A DNA stretch of 9,493 nt, from NCBI GenBank assembly GCA_937943665.1, contig CALEAR010000081.1, forward strand, positions 1-9,493. The letters are read 5' to 3'. Positions within the stretch are counted from its first letter, which is position 1; every line of letters starts with the position of its first letter. The position numbers and the translations under genes were made by a program. This document shows positions 1 through 8,019 of this stretch, one piece after another. The notes beneath the pieces were generated by a model, which saw nothing but the letters and a program-made list of their open reading frames with translations, was not told the origin of the DNA and did no database searches. This DNA comes from an uncultured Alcanivoracaceae bacterium. Lineage in GTDB: Bacteria > Pseudomonadota > Gammaproteobacteria > Pseudomonadales > Alcanivoracaceae.

Positions 1-1048
1 TACCATGCAGGCGCTTTCAGGAAATCCTGTGCACACGGATTTATTAGATACCCGTGCAGAGGCCGCCATGGGGCACATTGAACTTGCCCGTTGGGCGGAT
101 TTAATTTTAATTGCTCCTGCCTCAGCCAACTTTATTGCACGCATGGCCCATGGCCACGGTGCCGATTTGCTAAGCACCCTTTGTTTGGCCACGGATTCGC
201 CCATTGCCATTGCTCCTGCCATGAACCAGCAAATGTGGGCTGACCCTGCCACACAAACTAACATTTTGTTGCTTGAGGAAAGAGGCGTTCGGATTTTTGG
301 GCCTGATGCGGGCACCCAGGCCTGCGGCGAAGTGGGCCCTGGCCGCATGTTAGAGCCTGAGGATATTGCCGTCTTAGCGGCGGATGTGTTTAATCACGGA
401 TTGCTCACCGGCAAACATGTGGTAGTAAACGCCGGCCCCACCCGCGAAGCCATTGATCCAGTGCGCTATATCACCAACCAAAGTTCAGGCAAAATGGGGT
501 TTGCTGTGGCTGCTGCAGCCATGGAAGCAGGCGCCAAGGTAACCCTAATTAGCGGGCCAGTGAACTTAGAGACCCCTCAACGCGTGCATCGTATTGATGT
601 CACCAGCGCCTTAGAAATGCACCAAGCCTGTTTGGATGTGGTGGAAGCCGGCTGCGATATTTTTATTGCCACCGCTGCTGTGGCCGATTACCGCGCCACC
701 GACGTGGCAGATAAGAAAATTAAAAAATCCACCGGTGAAATCCACCTCACCTTGGTGAAAAACCCCGATATTGTGGCAGATGTGGCGCAACACGCTAAAC
801 GCCCCTTCACCGTGGGTTTTGCGGCTGAAACCCACGATGTGGTGGAATATGCCCGTGGCAAATTAAAAAGCAAAAACCTCGATATGATCGCCACTAACGA
901 TGTTTCAGGGAAAAATGTGGGCTTTAACAGCGATAACAACGCACTCACTGTAATTTGGCCAGGGGGCCACAAGGTGCTGCCCTTGGCGGGGAAATCCCAA
1001 ATTGCCCAACAGTTAATTGAGCTCATTGCCATTCGCTATAAGAAGTAA
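1..1048 (+). CDS. coaBC: CoaBC: phosphopantothenoylcysteine decarboxylase / phosphopantothenate-cysteine ligase (5' partial)
   Basis: Bifunctional flavoenzyme of cytosolic coenzyme A synthesis. CoaB joins cysteine to 4'-phosphopantothenate and CoaC decarboxylates the product to 4'-phosphopantetheine. The reading frame is open to the left edge (first whole codon at 2), so the true start lies outside. The ATG at 5 is internal. Aligned by memory to E. coli CoaBC, that Met is near residue 52, so about 50 residues are missing. Numbering from it, the CoaC part shows the active-site His24 (HIELARWAD), the PAMN motif with Asn74, and Cys107 in [11 protein letters not shown], matching H75, N125 and C158 of E. 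coli. The CoaB part begins near residue 136 with [19 protein letters not shown] and SSGKMG (nucleotide binding), followed by a lysine-rich ADKKIKK (residues 220-230) and VKNPDI. The C-terminus is complete. dut starts 2 nt after the stop, so the two are probably translationally coupled. Confidence 0.97.
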   Translation, partial: TMQALSGNPVHTDLLDTRAEAAMGHIELARWADLILIAPASANFIARMAHGHGADLLSTLCLATDSPIAIAPAMNQQMWADPATQTNILLLEERGVRIFGPDAGTQACGEVGPGRMLEPEDIAVLAADVFNHGLLTGKHVVVNAGPTREAIDPVRYITNQSSGKMGFAVAAAAMEAGAKVTLISGPVNLETPQRVHRIDVTSALEMHQACLDVVEAGCDIFIATAAVADYRATDVADKKIKKSTGEIHLTLVKNPDIVADVAQHAKRPFTVGFAAETHDVVEYARGKLKSKNLDMIATNDVSGKNVGFNSDNNALTVIWPGGHKVLPLAGKSQIAQQLIELIAIRYKK

Positions 1049-1050
1049 CG

Positions 1051-1506
1051 ATGATGAAACTACAATTCAAAATTCTGGATCAACGCTTGGGTACGGAATT
1101 TCCGCTTCCCACTTATGCCACTGAAGGTTCTGCAGGGTTGGATCTGCGTGCCATGATAGAAGCCCCACTTAACATTGCGCAAGGACAAGCTGAGATCATT
1201 AAAACGGGTATGGACATTTATATTGAGGATACTAGCTACGACGGCATGATTTTACCGCGCTCGGGGCTTGGCCATAAGCATGGCTTGGTATTAGGTAATT
1301 TAGTGGGCTTAATCGATGCGGATTACCAAGGGGAGTTGAAGGTTTCTTGTTGGAATCGTGGCGATAAGGCCTACACGCTAACCCCTGGGGAGCGGTTAGC
1401 ACAGTTAATCATCGTGCCCATTATGCAAGTAACACTAGAAGAAGTGGAAGATTTTGTAGCCACAGAGCGTGAAACTGGAGGCTTTGGGCATAGCGGTAAG
1501 TTATAA
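1051..1506 (+). CDS. dut: Deoxyuridine 5'-triphosphate nucleotidohydrolase (dUTPase)
   Basis: Trimeric all-beta dUTPase. It hydrolyses dUTP to dUMP and diphosphate, which keeps uracil out of DNA and supplies dUMP for thymidylate synthesis. At 151 residues it has the normal family length, and all five motifs are visible: [10 protein letters not shown] (25-34, motif I), [10 protein letters not shown] (69-78, motif II), [11 protein letters not shown] (86-96, motif III with general-base Asp89 and substrate-stacking Tyr92), the GERLAQLI segment (motif IV), and the glycine-rich arm [10 protein letters not shown] at the C-terminus (motif V). The start has two consecutive ATGs (1051 and 1054), as in E. 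coli dut. The second would remove only one Met, and I cannot decide between them. It lies 2 nt after coaBC and 37 nt before the AlgC-like gene, in the order known from Pseudomonas. Confidence 0.98.
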   Translation: MMKLQFKILDQRLGTEFPLPTYATEGSAGLDLRAMIEAPLNIAQGQAEIIKTGMDIYIEDTSYDGMILPRSGLGHKHGLVLGNLVGLIDADYQGELKVSCWNRGDKAYTLTPGERLAQLIIVPIMQVTLEEVEDFVATERETGGFGHSGKL

Positions 1507-1543
1507 CCGTACTTCACCTCAAGAACAAACAACGGGAAGGGTT

Positions 1544-3877
1544 ATGGTGAAAAAGCGAGAACGAGTTGCCATGCGAAAATCACTGAGCACTGGGGGAATA
1601 TTATTGCTCAGCATGGTGGCGCTGTTGATCAGTGCTGCCGCTTTTACCTTTGCTTATGTGCAATCACAGCCTCAGCACTTAGCACAGCAGCAAATGAAAA
1701 TGGATTTTGCCGCAGCACATTTGCAGCACCTCTTAAGCATACAACTTAAAAACACTGCAGAGTTGGCGAAAAGCCCGCTAGTGGCCCAAAACGCCTCACA
1801 ACCTCAGGCTCGCCAACGCATAGCGAAGCAAATAGAACAGTTTCTTCCCCACTCTCAGGTAAAGCTGCTTGGCACACAGGAAAGCCAACAAGCGTTGAGC
1901 TTCACCGAGCGGGATCTATTACGCCAATTGCGCGAAAAAGAGAGTGCCTACACCTTTATGGCAGGTAATCCTGCTAGGCTAATTACTGTTCATAAGGTGG
2001 GCTCCCAAGCCTACTTAATTGTGGCGCAGGCCATTGCGCCTTGGTTTCAGCCACTCACCCACTTACTCAATGATCAAGAGGGGTTTCACATTAGCGATGG
2101 TGAGGGTGCCCGCCTTTGGCAAAGTGGCCTGCAAACCCAAGAAGCGAAAACCACCACCGCCTCAGGATGGAAGATCACTCTTTTCTCAGAGGAAGCGGCA
2201 AACCAATTCAGCGCTCTTTACCTTGGCTATGCCGCCACAGGTATTTTGATCCTTGGTTTTGCTGTGCTGCTGTTTACCTCACGACAACAGCCACAGCCGG
2301 CCACTACCTCCAACACCAAGCCTGAGGTCACGCCAGCTAAAGCGTCAGCACCACAACAAAGTGCGCCCCCAGAGCTGCATGAGGAGGATATATTTAGCGA
2401 TACTGAGCCGAAAACATCGAGCACCTTTGGCCAGGGCATCCACGGCATTACTGTGGATGAAGGCGAAGAAGAGGCTCCCTTAGCAGAGCCCGTGCTAGAG
2501 CGCCCTTGGCCGGAGCACATCTTCCGCCGCAACGGCATTGTGGGCTCCACCTTGGAAGAGGTGGATGACACCTTGTTCTATGCCTTAGGCCAAGTCATTG
2601 GCTCCGCTGCGCAGGAGCAAAACCAGCATCACATTATTGTGGCACGGGATGAGCGCCAGCATTCTGATGAGTTAGCCATTGCCCTTAATGATGGTTTGCA
2701 AAGCACAGGGGCAAAGGTGACCTATTTAAACGCTTGCCCTATTTCGGTACTCCAATACGCAAGTACTGTGCTCACTTCTCAAACGGCGTTATATGTCACC
2801 GGCGGCACCGGTGGCGTCGAGGAAAACGGGCTTAAGGTTATCCTCAACGGTAAATACCTCAATGGCCAAGAACTACTGGCTCTCTGCAAAAACGCCAACA
2901 AAGCCACATTGGCGCAGGGCCGAGGGTCCATTGAGCATCGCAACCTTACCGAGCGCTACATTCAAGCCGCCAACGAGGACATTGTGTTAGCCAAGCCCCT
3001 CACCTTGGTGGTGGATTGCGCCAATGCTGTTACCGGCCATTTGGCGAATCAGTTCTTCACCGCCTTGGGGTGCCGTGTGATCCCGTTATTCCACCAACCC
3101 AATGGTGAATTCCCCAACCACTTGCCCAACCCAGCTAAGGCAGAAAACCTACGGGCGCTAACGCAAGCGGTGGAAACCCATAAAGCGGATCTTGGCATTG
3201 CCTTTAATGGTGATGGCAGCAGCTTTGGTGTGGTGACAAGCTCCGGCACCATTATTTGGCCGGACCGCCTCCTCATGTTGTTTGCGCGAGATTTACTCAC
3301 CCGCAACCCAGGCACAGATGTGATTTATGATGTGGAGTGCAGCCGCGAGCTCTCTAAGCTTGTGGTGCGCATGGGCGGCCGCCCCACCATGAGCCAATCC
3401 GGCAATACGGCCATTCAAACCCATATGCAAGAGAAACACGCCATGCTCGGCGGCGAATTCCGCGGGCATTTCTATTTTGCTGACCGTTGGCACGGTTATG
3501 ACGATGGCTTTTACGCGGCAGCACGTTTACTTGAAATTCTCACCCTAGATGATGACAATGCGGATCAAATTTTCGCGCGTATTCACACAGGCTTAGCCAC
3601 ACCCACCATGGAAGTGCCGGTTTCTGAGGGCCAGCAATACAAAATCATTGCCGCCTTAAAACGCCAAAGCGATACCTTTATGGGTGCCACCATTAATACT
3701 CTGGATGGGGTACGTGTGGAATATGACGATGGCTGGGGGTTGGTGCGTGCTTCACAAAGCCGCCCCTCCCTAATGATTCGCTTTGAAGGCCAAGATAAAG
3801 CCATTTTAAAAGATATTTCTGAACGCTTCCGCACGGAACTGCTAAAAATAGCCCCCACACTTAGGCTGCCTTTTTAA
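1544..3877 (+). CDS. algC: Membrane-anchored AlgC-family phosphohexomutase homologue with degenerate active site (probable pseudoenzyme)
   Basis: The position (dut-X-argB) and C-terminal half are those of AlgC, the phosphomannomutase/phosphoglucomutase. This 777-residue protein has TM1 (about 17-39) after a basic N-terminus, an extracytoplasmic domain (about 40-222), TM2 (225-245), a Pro/Glu-rich linker (248-325) and an alpha-D-phosphohexomutase domain (326-777). Long AlgC forms with such an N-terminus exist in Pseudomonas. The fold is well kept (TIIWPDRLLMLFA, LDGVRVEYDDGWGLVRAS), but catalytic motifs are broken. Using P. aeruginosa AlgC numbering from memory: phosphoserine S108 is Gly421 (TGGTGG instead of TGSHNP), metal ligands D242 and D246 are Asn555 and Ser559, R247 is Ser560, K285 is Glu598, H308 is Asn621, S327 is Arg640, and the YDIRG motif is absent. 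K118, D244, E325, H329, R421 and S423 equivalents remain. No frameshift or internal stop is seen. Start 1544 follows AAGGG (1537-1541) at short spacing. ATG 1571 is the alternative (768 residues). Mutase activity is unlikely, and a sensing or scaffold role is inference. Confidence 0.88.
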   Translation: MVKKRERVAMRKSLSTGGILLLSMVALLISAAAFTFAYVQSQPQHLAQQQMKMDFAAAHLQHLLSIQLKNTAELAKSPLVAQNASQPQARQRIAKQIEQFLPHSQVKLLGTQESQQALSFTERDLLRQLREKESAYTFMAGNPARLITVHKVGSQAYLIVAQAIAPWFQPLTHLLNDQEGFHISDGEGARLWQSGLQTQEAKTTTASGWKITLFSEEAANQFSALYLGYAATGILILGFAVLLFTSRQQPQPATTSNTKPEVTPAKASAPQQSAPPELHEEDIFSDTEPKTSSTFGQGIHGITVDEGEEEAPLAEPVLERPWPEHIFRRNGIVGSTLEEVDDTLFYALGQVIGSAAQEQNQHHIIVARDERQHSDELAIALNDGLQSTGAKVTYLNACPISVLQYASTVLTSQTALYVTGGTGGVEENGLKVILNGKYLNGQELLALCKNANKATLAQGRGSIEHRNLTERYIQAANEDIVLAKPLTLVVDCANAVTGHLANQFFTALGCRVIPLFHQPNGEFPNHLPNPAKAENLRALTQAVETHKADLGIAFNGDGSSFGVVTSSGTIIWPDRLLMLFARDLLTRNPGTDVIYDVECSRELSKLVVRMGGRPTMSQSGNTAIQTHMQEKHAMLGGEFRGHFYFADRWHGYDDGFYAAARLLEILTLDDDNADQIFARIHTGLATPTMEVPVSEGQQYKIIAALKRQSDTFMGATINTLDGVRVEYDDGWGLVRASQSRPSLMIRFEGQDKAILKDISERFRTELLKIAPTLRLPF

Positions 3878-4771
<894 letters not shown>

Positions 4772-4788
4772 TCCGTTACACAACATAA

Positions 4789-4803
4789 TTTTTTGGGGGG
4801 GAA
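4789..4803 (+). promoter_or_regulatory. Unusual slmA ribosome-binding region: T6-G7 homopolymer tract
   Basis: The slmA start is preceded by six T (4789-4794), seven G (4795-4801) and two A, then the ATG at 4804. There is no canonical AGGAG. The G run can pair with the CCUCC of 16S rRNA, partly through G-U wobble, so it probably serves as the Shine-Dalgarno element, although it ends only 2 nt from the ATG. A -10-like CATAAT lies just upstream (4784-4789), but I see no convincing -35, so a promoter here is not claimed. Confidence 0.5.
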
Positions 4804-5391
4804 ATGAACCAACAAACCATATCTCGTAAGGAGCAAATTCTACAAGCCCTTGCGCATATGTTAGAGGCCGAACCCGATGGCCGCATAACCACCGCACGGC
4901 TAGCTGAAACCGTGGGAGTTTCTGAAGCAGCATTGTATCGATACTTTCCTAGCAAGGCGCGCATGTTTGAAGGGCTTATTGAGTTCGCCGAAGAAAGTGT
5001 ATTTGGATTAATGAACCAAATTGCCCAATCGGATCACGGTGCCCTTACACAAATAGAGCAAATGCTTTCTGTGCTGTTGGCTTTTACTGAACGCAACCCC
5101 GGCATTACCCGCTTGCTTATGGGCGATATTTTGGCGGGTGAAAACAGCCGCTTACACACACGGGTGGATCAATTTTTTAATCGTGTGGATAGCCAGTTTA
5201 AAAAAGTACTGCGCGAAGCTGAGTTGAAAGAAGGCCTACGCACCCAAGCCACTGTAACGGATACGGCGAACCTCTTGCTTGCCTACGCCGAGGGTAAGGT
5301 AACGCAATTTGTGCGTAGCAATTTTAAGGCCAAACCCACGCAGCAATGGCCTGAGCAGTGGCCCTTACTGGCCACATTGGTATTCCGATAA
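4804..5391 (+). CDS. slmA: SlmA, TetR-family nucleoid occlusion factor
   Basis: A DNA-binding TetR-family protein that, in E. coli, binds dispersed chromosomal sites and antagonises FtsZ polymerisation so that division does not cut the nucleoid. At 195 residues it has the family length. The N-terminal helix-turn-helix covers about residues 10-55: RITTARLAETVGVSEAALYR, then YFPSK and MFEGLIEF, closely matching E. coli SlmA. The C-terminal half keeps the SlmA-specific ERNPGITRLL, LREAELKEG and FVRSNFKAKPTQQWPEQWP segments, which separates it from metabolite-sensing TetR repressors. It follows argB after 32 nt and ends at a hairpin shared with the convergent hemerythrin gene. In enterobacteria slmA lies between dut and pyrE, so its location here is also consistent. 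Start at 4804: the upstream sequence is a G run rather than a standard ribosome-binding site. Confidence 0.95.
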   Translation: MNQQTISRKEQILQALAHMLEAEPDGRITTARLAETVGVSEAALYRYFPSKARMFEGLIEFAEESVFGLMNQIAQSDHGALTQIEQMLSVLLAFTERNPGITRLLMGDILAGENSRLHTRVDQFFNRVDSQFKKVLREAELKEGLRTQATVTDTANLLLAYAEGKVTQFVRSNFKAKPTQQWPEQWPLLATLVFR

Positions 5392-5393
5392 AA

Positions 5394-5420
5394 GTTGAAG
5401 CGGCAATACGCCGCTTTAAC
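5394..5420. terminator. Convergent-gene hairpin between slmA and the hemerythrin gene
   Basis: An 11-bp inverted repeat (5394-5404 with 5410-5420, one G-U pair in RNA) encloses the 5-nt loop AATAC. Its core is AAGCGGC/GCCGCTT. It begins 3 nt after the slmA stop, and its distal arm contains the stop codon of the opposing hemerythrin gene (5416-5418). Read on the minus strand it is followed by CTTTTATC, and on the plus strand by only a short T tract, so it should work better for the minus-strand gene. Bidirectional termination is inferred from the geometry. Confidence 0.75.
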
Positions 5421-5838
5421 TCACCTGCTTTTCTGTGCCAATGCCGTGGCGTTGGAAAAACGCCACATACGCTTTATCTGCCTTTAAAATATGATGCGTT
5501 AGCCAATTTTTTAGCATATCCAAACATTCAGTGCCCACCTCTTCCCCTTTATCGTGGCGCAGCAATAAATCCATCACCCGCTCACAAAAGCGCGCATGCT
5601 GATGCTTATGCTCCAGTGTTTCTGGATACCCTAAACGCGCAAAGATTTCTTCTTCTACAATAAAGTGATTCACGGTGTAATCCATCAGCTCCTCAAGCAA
5701 TACCCCCACATCAAGGGTTGTGTGGGTATCCGATAACGCCTGATGTAAACGATTGGTTTGCTCCACTAGCCAACGGTGCTGTTCATCAATTTCTGGAATA
5801 CCGAGTTCAAAGGATTCATCCCATTTCCAAAAGGTCAT
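5416..5838 (-). CDS. Bacteriohemerythrin (single-domain O2-binding di-iron protein)
   Basis: A 140-residue four-helix-bundle protein that reversibly binds O2 at a non-haem di-iron centre. Related bacterial proteins store or deliver O2 or buffer it under low oxygen. All seven iron ligands expected for the family can be placed: His21 (IDEQH), His58 and Glu62 (NHFIVEEE), His77 and His81 (HKHQH), and His116 and Asp121 (HHILKADKAY). The N-terminal W-K-W-D segment and L-G-I-P-E-I-D are also typical. There is no signal peptide or fused signalling domain, so a cytosolic stand-alone protein is expected. The start is firm: AGGAGG (5848-5843 on the minus strand) stands 4 nt before the ATG. A perfect FNR/Anr-type box lies 61 bp upstream of the start codon, and no strong terminator separates the gene from the operon upstream, so read-through from that operon may add to its own promoter. 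Confidence 0.96.
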   Translation of the reverse strand: MTFWKWDESFELGIPEIDEQHRWLVEQTNRLHQALSDTHTTLDVGVLLEELMDYTVNHFIVEEEIFARLGYPETLEHKHQHARFCERVMDLLLRHDKGEEVGTECLDMLKNWLTHHILKADKAYVAFFQRHGIGTEKQVS

Positions 5839-5899
5839 ACAACCTCCTTTTTTGTTGTTATTTATTCATAACAGGTTAAGGAAATGGGATAACAACGAT

Positions 5900-5913
5900 T
5901 TGATAACCATCAA
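5900..5913 (-). promoter_or_regulatory. Perfect FNR/Anr-type box upstream of the hemerythrin gene
   Basis: TTGATAACCATCAA matches the TTGAT-N4-ATCAA consensus of FNR/Anr (and Dnr-like) regulators at all ten defined positions, in an intergenic region 61-75 bp before the hemerythrin start. On the minus strand a -10-like TATGAA with an upstream TG (5873-5865) or a weaker TAACCT (5878-5873) would place the box centre roughly 41-49 bp upstream of transcription. That suits activation, but the start site cannot be fixed from sequence. In P. aeruginosa a hemerythrin (Mhr) is known to be under Anr control, so the pairing makes biological sense. Confidence 0.75.
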
Positions 5914-5954
5914 GGATTGCAGCCTTTCAACAAGGTGCTATGGCATAAGGTGTA

Positions 5955-6593
5955 CTAGTGCACAATTTCTTTTAGGCGGCTAATAATCGGTGCGTAATCC
6001 TCCTGCACCGCCTGTTTATCTTTTTCTTGAGCCTCAATTTCTTTTTTGAGTGTATCCACTTCGCGCTGATACCGCTCAATACTTTCCGCCAAGTGCTCGG
6101 GCACTTCTTGCCCACGGCGTTCTCGGTCAGCCGCTTGTTGAATGGCATTATCGCGCTTTACCTCCGCCTGCATTTTGGCATTGCGGCTGTAATTAATGCT
6201 CATCTCAATGGCAGCAAGTTGCCGCTCCAAGGCGCGCTCTGCATCGCGGGGGGTGGCGTACATGCGCAACAATTCTTGATCGCGCTTTTCTTGCTCTTTT
6301 TTGGCTAAGGCTTCTGCTTTGCGACGCTCACGCTCTGCTTTTTCTTCCTCTGTGGGTAAGGCAGGAATGGATTTCACCACACGACCGCTGCTATCTAGCA
6401 CTTCATAGCCAGCCACTATGCCTTCCCAAGGCAAGGTGCGGGTATGCACTAGATCCCCACTTTCCCCCATAAAGCGATACACGCCGCCATTAGGTAAGGG
6501 CTCTACTTCCTGCGGCATATCTTCTGCAAGGGCGGTATTAGCACCCATTAAACACCAAAATACACAGCTGAAAATAAAACCCTTTGTTCTCAT
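5955..6593 (-). CDS. Secreted DUF4124-like coiled-coil protein of unknown function
   Basis: A 212-residue exported protein. Residues 1-23 form a signal peptide (MRTKG, hydrophobic core, then ANTALA before ED), suggesting signal peptidase I cleavage after Ala23 and a periplasmic location. Residues about 37-76 form a small beta-rich module beginning GGVYRF and ending GYEVLDSSGRVVKSI, which resembles DUF4124. From about 82 to the end the chain is highly charged (Glu, Lys, Arg, Gln) with long heptad-like stretches, so a coiled coil is likely. Cys10 and Cys14 are inside the signal peptide and do not form a lipobox. The start codon is only 3 nt after the pyrE stop, and GGAATAGGG straddling that stop provides the ribosome-binding site, so translation is probably coupled to pyrE. 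No link to pyrimidine metabolism can be read from the sequence, and the function is unknown. Confidence 0.88.
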   Translation of the reverse strand: MRTKGFIFSCVFWCLMGANTALAEDMPQEVEPLPNGGVYRFMGESGDLVHTRTLPWEGIVAGYEVLDSSGRVVKSIPALPTEEEKAERERRKAEALAKKEQEKRDQELLRMYATPRDAERALERQLAAIEMSINYSRNAKMQAEVKRDNAIQQAADRERRGQEVPEHLAESIERYQREVDTLKKEIEAQEKDKQAVQEDYAPIISRLKEIVH

Positions 6594-6596
6594 ACC

Positions 6597-7238
6597 CTAT
6601 TCCACACCGTACTGTTCACGATAGGCTCGCATCTGGGCGAGCTGCTCACTTTTTGAACTTGCCTCAAGATACGTGATTATATCGCGTAAACCAACAATAC
6701 TGCCCACGGGAATACCTAAACTGTGGACTACTTCCTGTATGGCCGATAGGTGATTTTGGCCTTTTTCTTGACGATCCAAGGCCACCATTACCCCGCTCAT
6801 GGTGGCATCGGTGTTTTCAAACAGGGCTGCCACCTCACGAATGGCAGTACCCGCAGTGATCACATCATCGATCACTAACACACGCCCCTGCAAAGGCGCC
6901 CCCACCAACCAACCGCCCTCGCCATGATCTTTGGCTTCTTTACGGTTAAAGGCCCAAGGTACATCCCTTTGGTGATGCTCCGCCAAGGCCACGGCCACCG
7001 CCGCCACTAGGGGAATACCCTTGTATGCGGGGCCAAAGAGCATGTCGAATTCCATACGGGAAGCCACAATGGCCTCTGCATAAAAGCGGCCTAAGGCCGC
7101 TAAAGCGCTGCCACTATTAAAGGTGCCCATATTGAAGAAGTAAGGGCTCTTGCGGCCTGATTTTAAGGTGAACTCGCCGAATTTTAGGGCTTCCTGCGCT
7201 AGCGCAAACTCAATAAATGCTTTCTGATACGCCTGCAT
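6597..7238 (-). CDS. pyrE: Orotate phosphoribosyltransferase
   Basis: Transfers the phosphoribosyl group of PRPP to orotate, giving orotidine 5'-monophosphate in de novo pyrimidine synthesis. It acts as a cytosolic dimer. The 213 residues equal the E. coli length. Visible are the substrate segment with Lys26 ([13 protein letters not shown]), the mobile catalytic loop [12 protein letters not shown] with Arg99, Lys100, Lys103 and His105, and the PRPP-binding motif [13 protein letters not shown] (120-132) with the Asp124-Asp125 pair. It begins 3 nt after the rph stop, with GGGGTGG in the rph end as the likely ribosome-binding site, and is followed after 3 nt by the DUF4124-like gene. The order rph-pyrE is the same as in enterobacteria, but there is no intercistronic space for the attenuator described there. 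Confidence 0.98.
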   Translation of the reverse strand: MQAYQKAFIEFALAQEALKFGEFTLKSGRKSPYFFNMGTFNSGSALAALGRFYAEAIVASRMEFDMLFGPAYKGIPLVAAVAVALAEHHQRDVPWAFNRKEAKDHGEGGWLVGAPLQGRVLVIDDVITAGTAIREVAALFENTDATMSGVMVALDRQEKGQNHLSAIQEVVHSLGIPVGSIVGLRDIITYLEASSKSEQLAQMRAYREQYGVE

Positions 7239-7241
7239 TTT

Positions 7242-7958
7242 TTACCACCCCAACGCTACTTGCTGCTTTTCAATGATCTCTTTAATGCCCTTTTGAGCGA
7301 GTTCGAGCATTTTTTGCTGTTCCTCAAGGGTGAAGGGAGCCTCTTCCGCGGTACCCTGGATCTCCACAAAGCCACCTTGCTGTGTCATCACCACGTTCAT
7401 ATCCGTATCGGCGCTCACGTCTTCATCGTAATCCAAATCGAGTACGGGCTCGCCCTTATAAAGACCCACCGACACAGATCCCACTAAACCTAGTAAGGGG
7501 TCTTCACTAATGATGTTGTTATCGAGCATATAGCTTAAGGCATCCACCAACGCCACACAGGCGCCCGAAATAGATGCCGTACGTGTGCCCCCATCAGCCT
7601 GCAAAACATCGCAATCAATAAGGATGGTGTTTTCGCCTAACTTTTTCATATCCACAGCGGCGCGCAAGGAGCGGCCAATTAAGCGCTGAATTTCCAAAGT
7701 TCTACCGCCCTGCTTACCCCGTGCGGCTTCACGGCCGTTACGGGTGTGAGTGGAGCGAGGCAGCATGCCATATTCCGCGGTGACCCAACCTCGGCCCTCA
7801 CCACGCATAAAACGGGGCACGCCTGTTTCCACGGATGCGGTGCATAACACTTTCGTGTTCCCAAACTCCACCAGCACACTGCCTTCCGCGTGCATGGTGT
7901 ATTGACGGGTGAAACGAATGTCGCGTAATTGATCATTCAAACGGCCTGATGGGCGCAT
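7242..7958 (-). CDS. rph: Ribonuclease PH
   Basis: A phosphorolytic 3'-5' exoribonuclease that trims the 3' trailer of tRNA precursors and takes part in rRNA turnover. It forms a ring-shaped hexamer. At 238 residues it is full length. Family landmarks are the N-terminal [20 protein letters not shown] (57-70), the phosphate-binding [10 protein letters not shown] (123-132, with Arg126), and LDLDYDED (173-180) with the catalytic Asp178 and Asp180. The C-terminus is intact, unlike the frameshifted rph of E. coli K-12. GAGGT about 6 nt before the ATG serves as the ribosome-binding site. The start lies only 33 nt after the terminator of the DUF4870 gene, so its promoter must be compressed into or overlap that hairpin. 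I cannot identify convincing -35/-10 elements. Confidence 0.98.
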   Translation of the reverse strand: MRPSGRLNDQLRDIRFTRQYTMHAEGSVLVEFGNTKVLCTASVETGVPRFMRGEGRGWVTAEYGMLPRSTHTRNGREAARGKQGGRTLEIQRLIGRSLRAAVDMKKLGENTILIDCDVLQADGGTRTASISGACVALVDALSYMLDNNIISEDPLLGLVGSVSVGLYKGEPVLDLDYDEDVSADTDMNVVMTQQGGFVEIQGTAEEAPFTLEEQQKMLELAQKGIKEIIEKQQVALGW

Positions 7959-7991
7959 GCAAATACCTCTTTTCTTACAAACAGATTCAAC

Positions 7992-8019
7992 AAAAAAGCC
8001 AGCCCTTCGGCTGGCTTTT
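7992..8019. terminator. Strong bidirectional rho-independent terminator
   Basis: GCCAGCC (7998-8004) pairs with GGCTGGC (8009-8015) around the tetraloop CTTC, flanked by A6 on the left (7992-7997) and T4 on the right (8016-8019). The A and T flanks can extend the stem. On the minus strand the hairpin is followed by six T and lies 12 nt after the DUF4870 stop, so it is most likely that gene's terminator. It would also stop plus-strand transcription running antisense to rph. Confidence 0.92.

Noticed and set aside
688..1032. Open frame on the minus strand opposite coaBC
   Set aside because: It lies wholly opposite the conserved CoaB domain, and its product resembles no family and has no start signals.
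1469..1543. Possible longer AlgC-like protein starting at ATG 1469 inside dut
   Set aside because: It would overlap the conserved C-terminal arm of dut by 38 nt, has no ribosome-binding site, and the extra residues are polar and unlike a membrane-protein start. ATG 1544 follows AAGGG.
2227..2571. Ser/Gly-rich open frame on the minus strand opposite the AlgC-like linker
   Set aside because: Low-complexity composition mirrors the Pro/Ala/Glu-rich linker on the plus strand. It is a reading-frame shadow.
2758..2775. Sequence resembling a SlmA-binding site (AAGTACT near CTCAC)
   Set aside because: It matches only part of the GTGAGTACTCAC consensus and is not palindromic. No convincing SlmA site was found in the window.
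2798..2836. Loss of the AlgC catalytic motif caused by a local frameshift or sequencing error
   Set aside because: The frame continues with N-G-L-K at the expected spacing to the lysine equivalent to K118, and other active-site losses are spread over 1 kb, so a single error cannot explain them.
5950..5963. Near-perfect 14-bp palindrome around ACTAGT at the end of the DUF4124-like gene
   Set aside because: It has no loop and no following T tract, so it is not a terminator. It matches no operator I know and is short enough to be chance.
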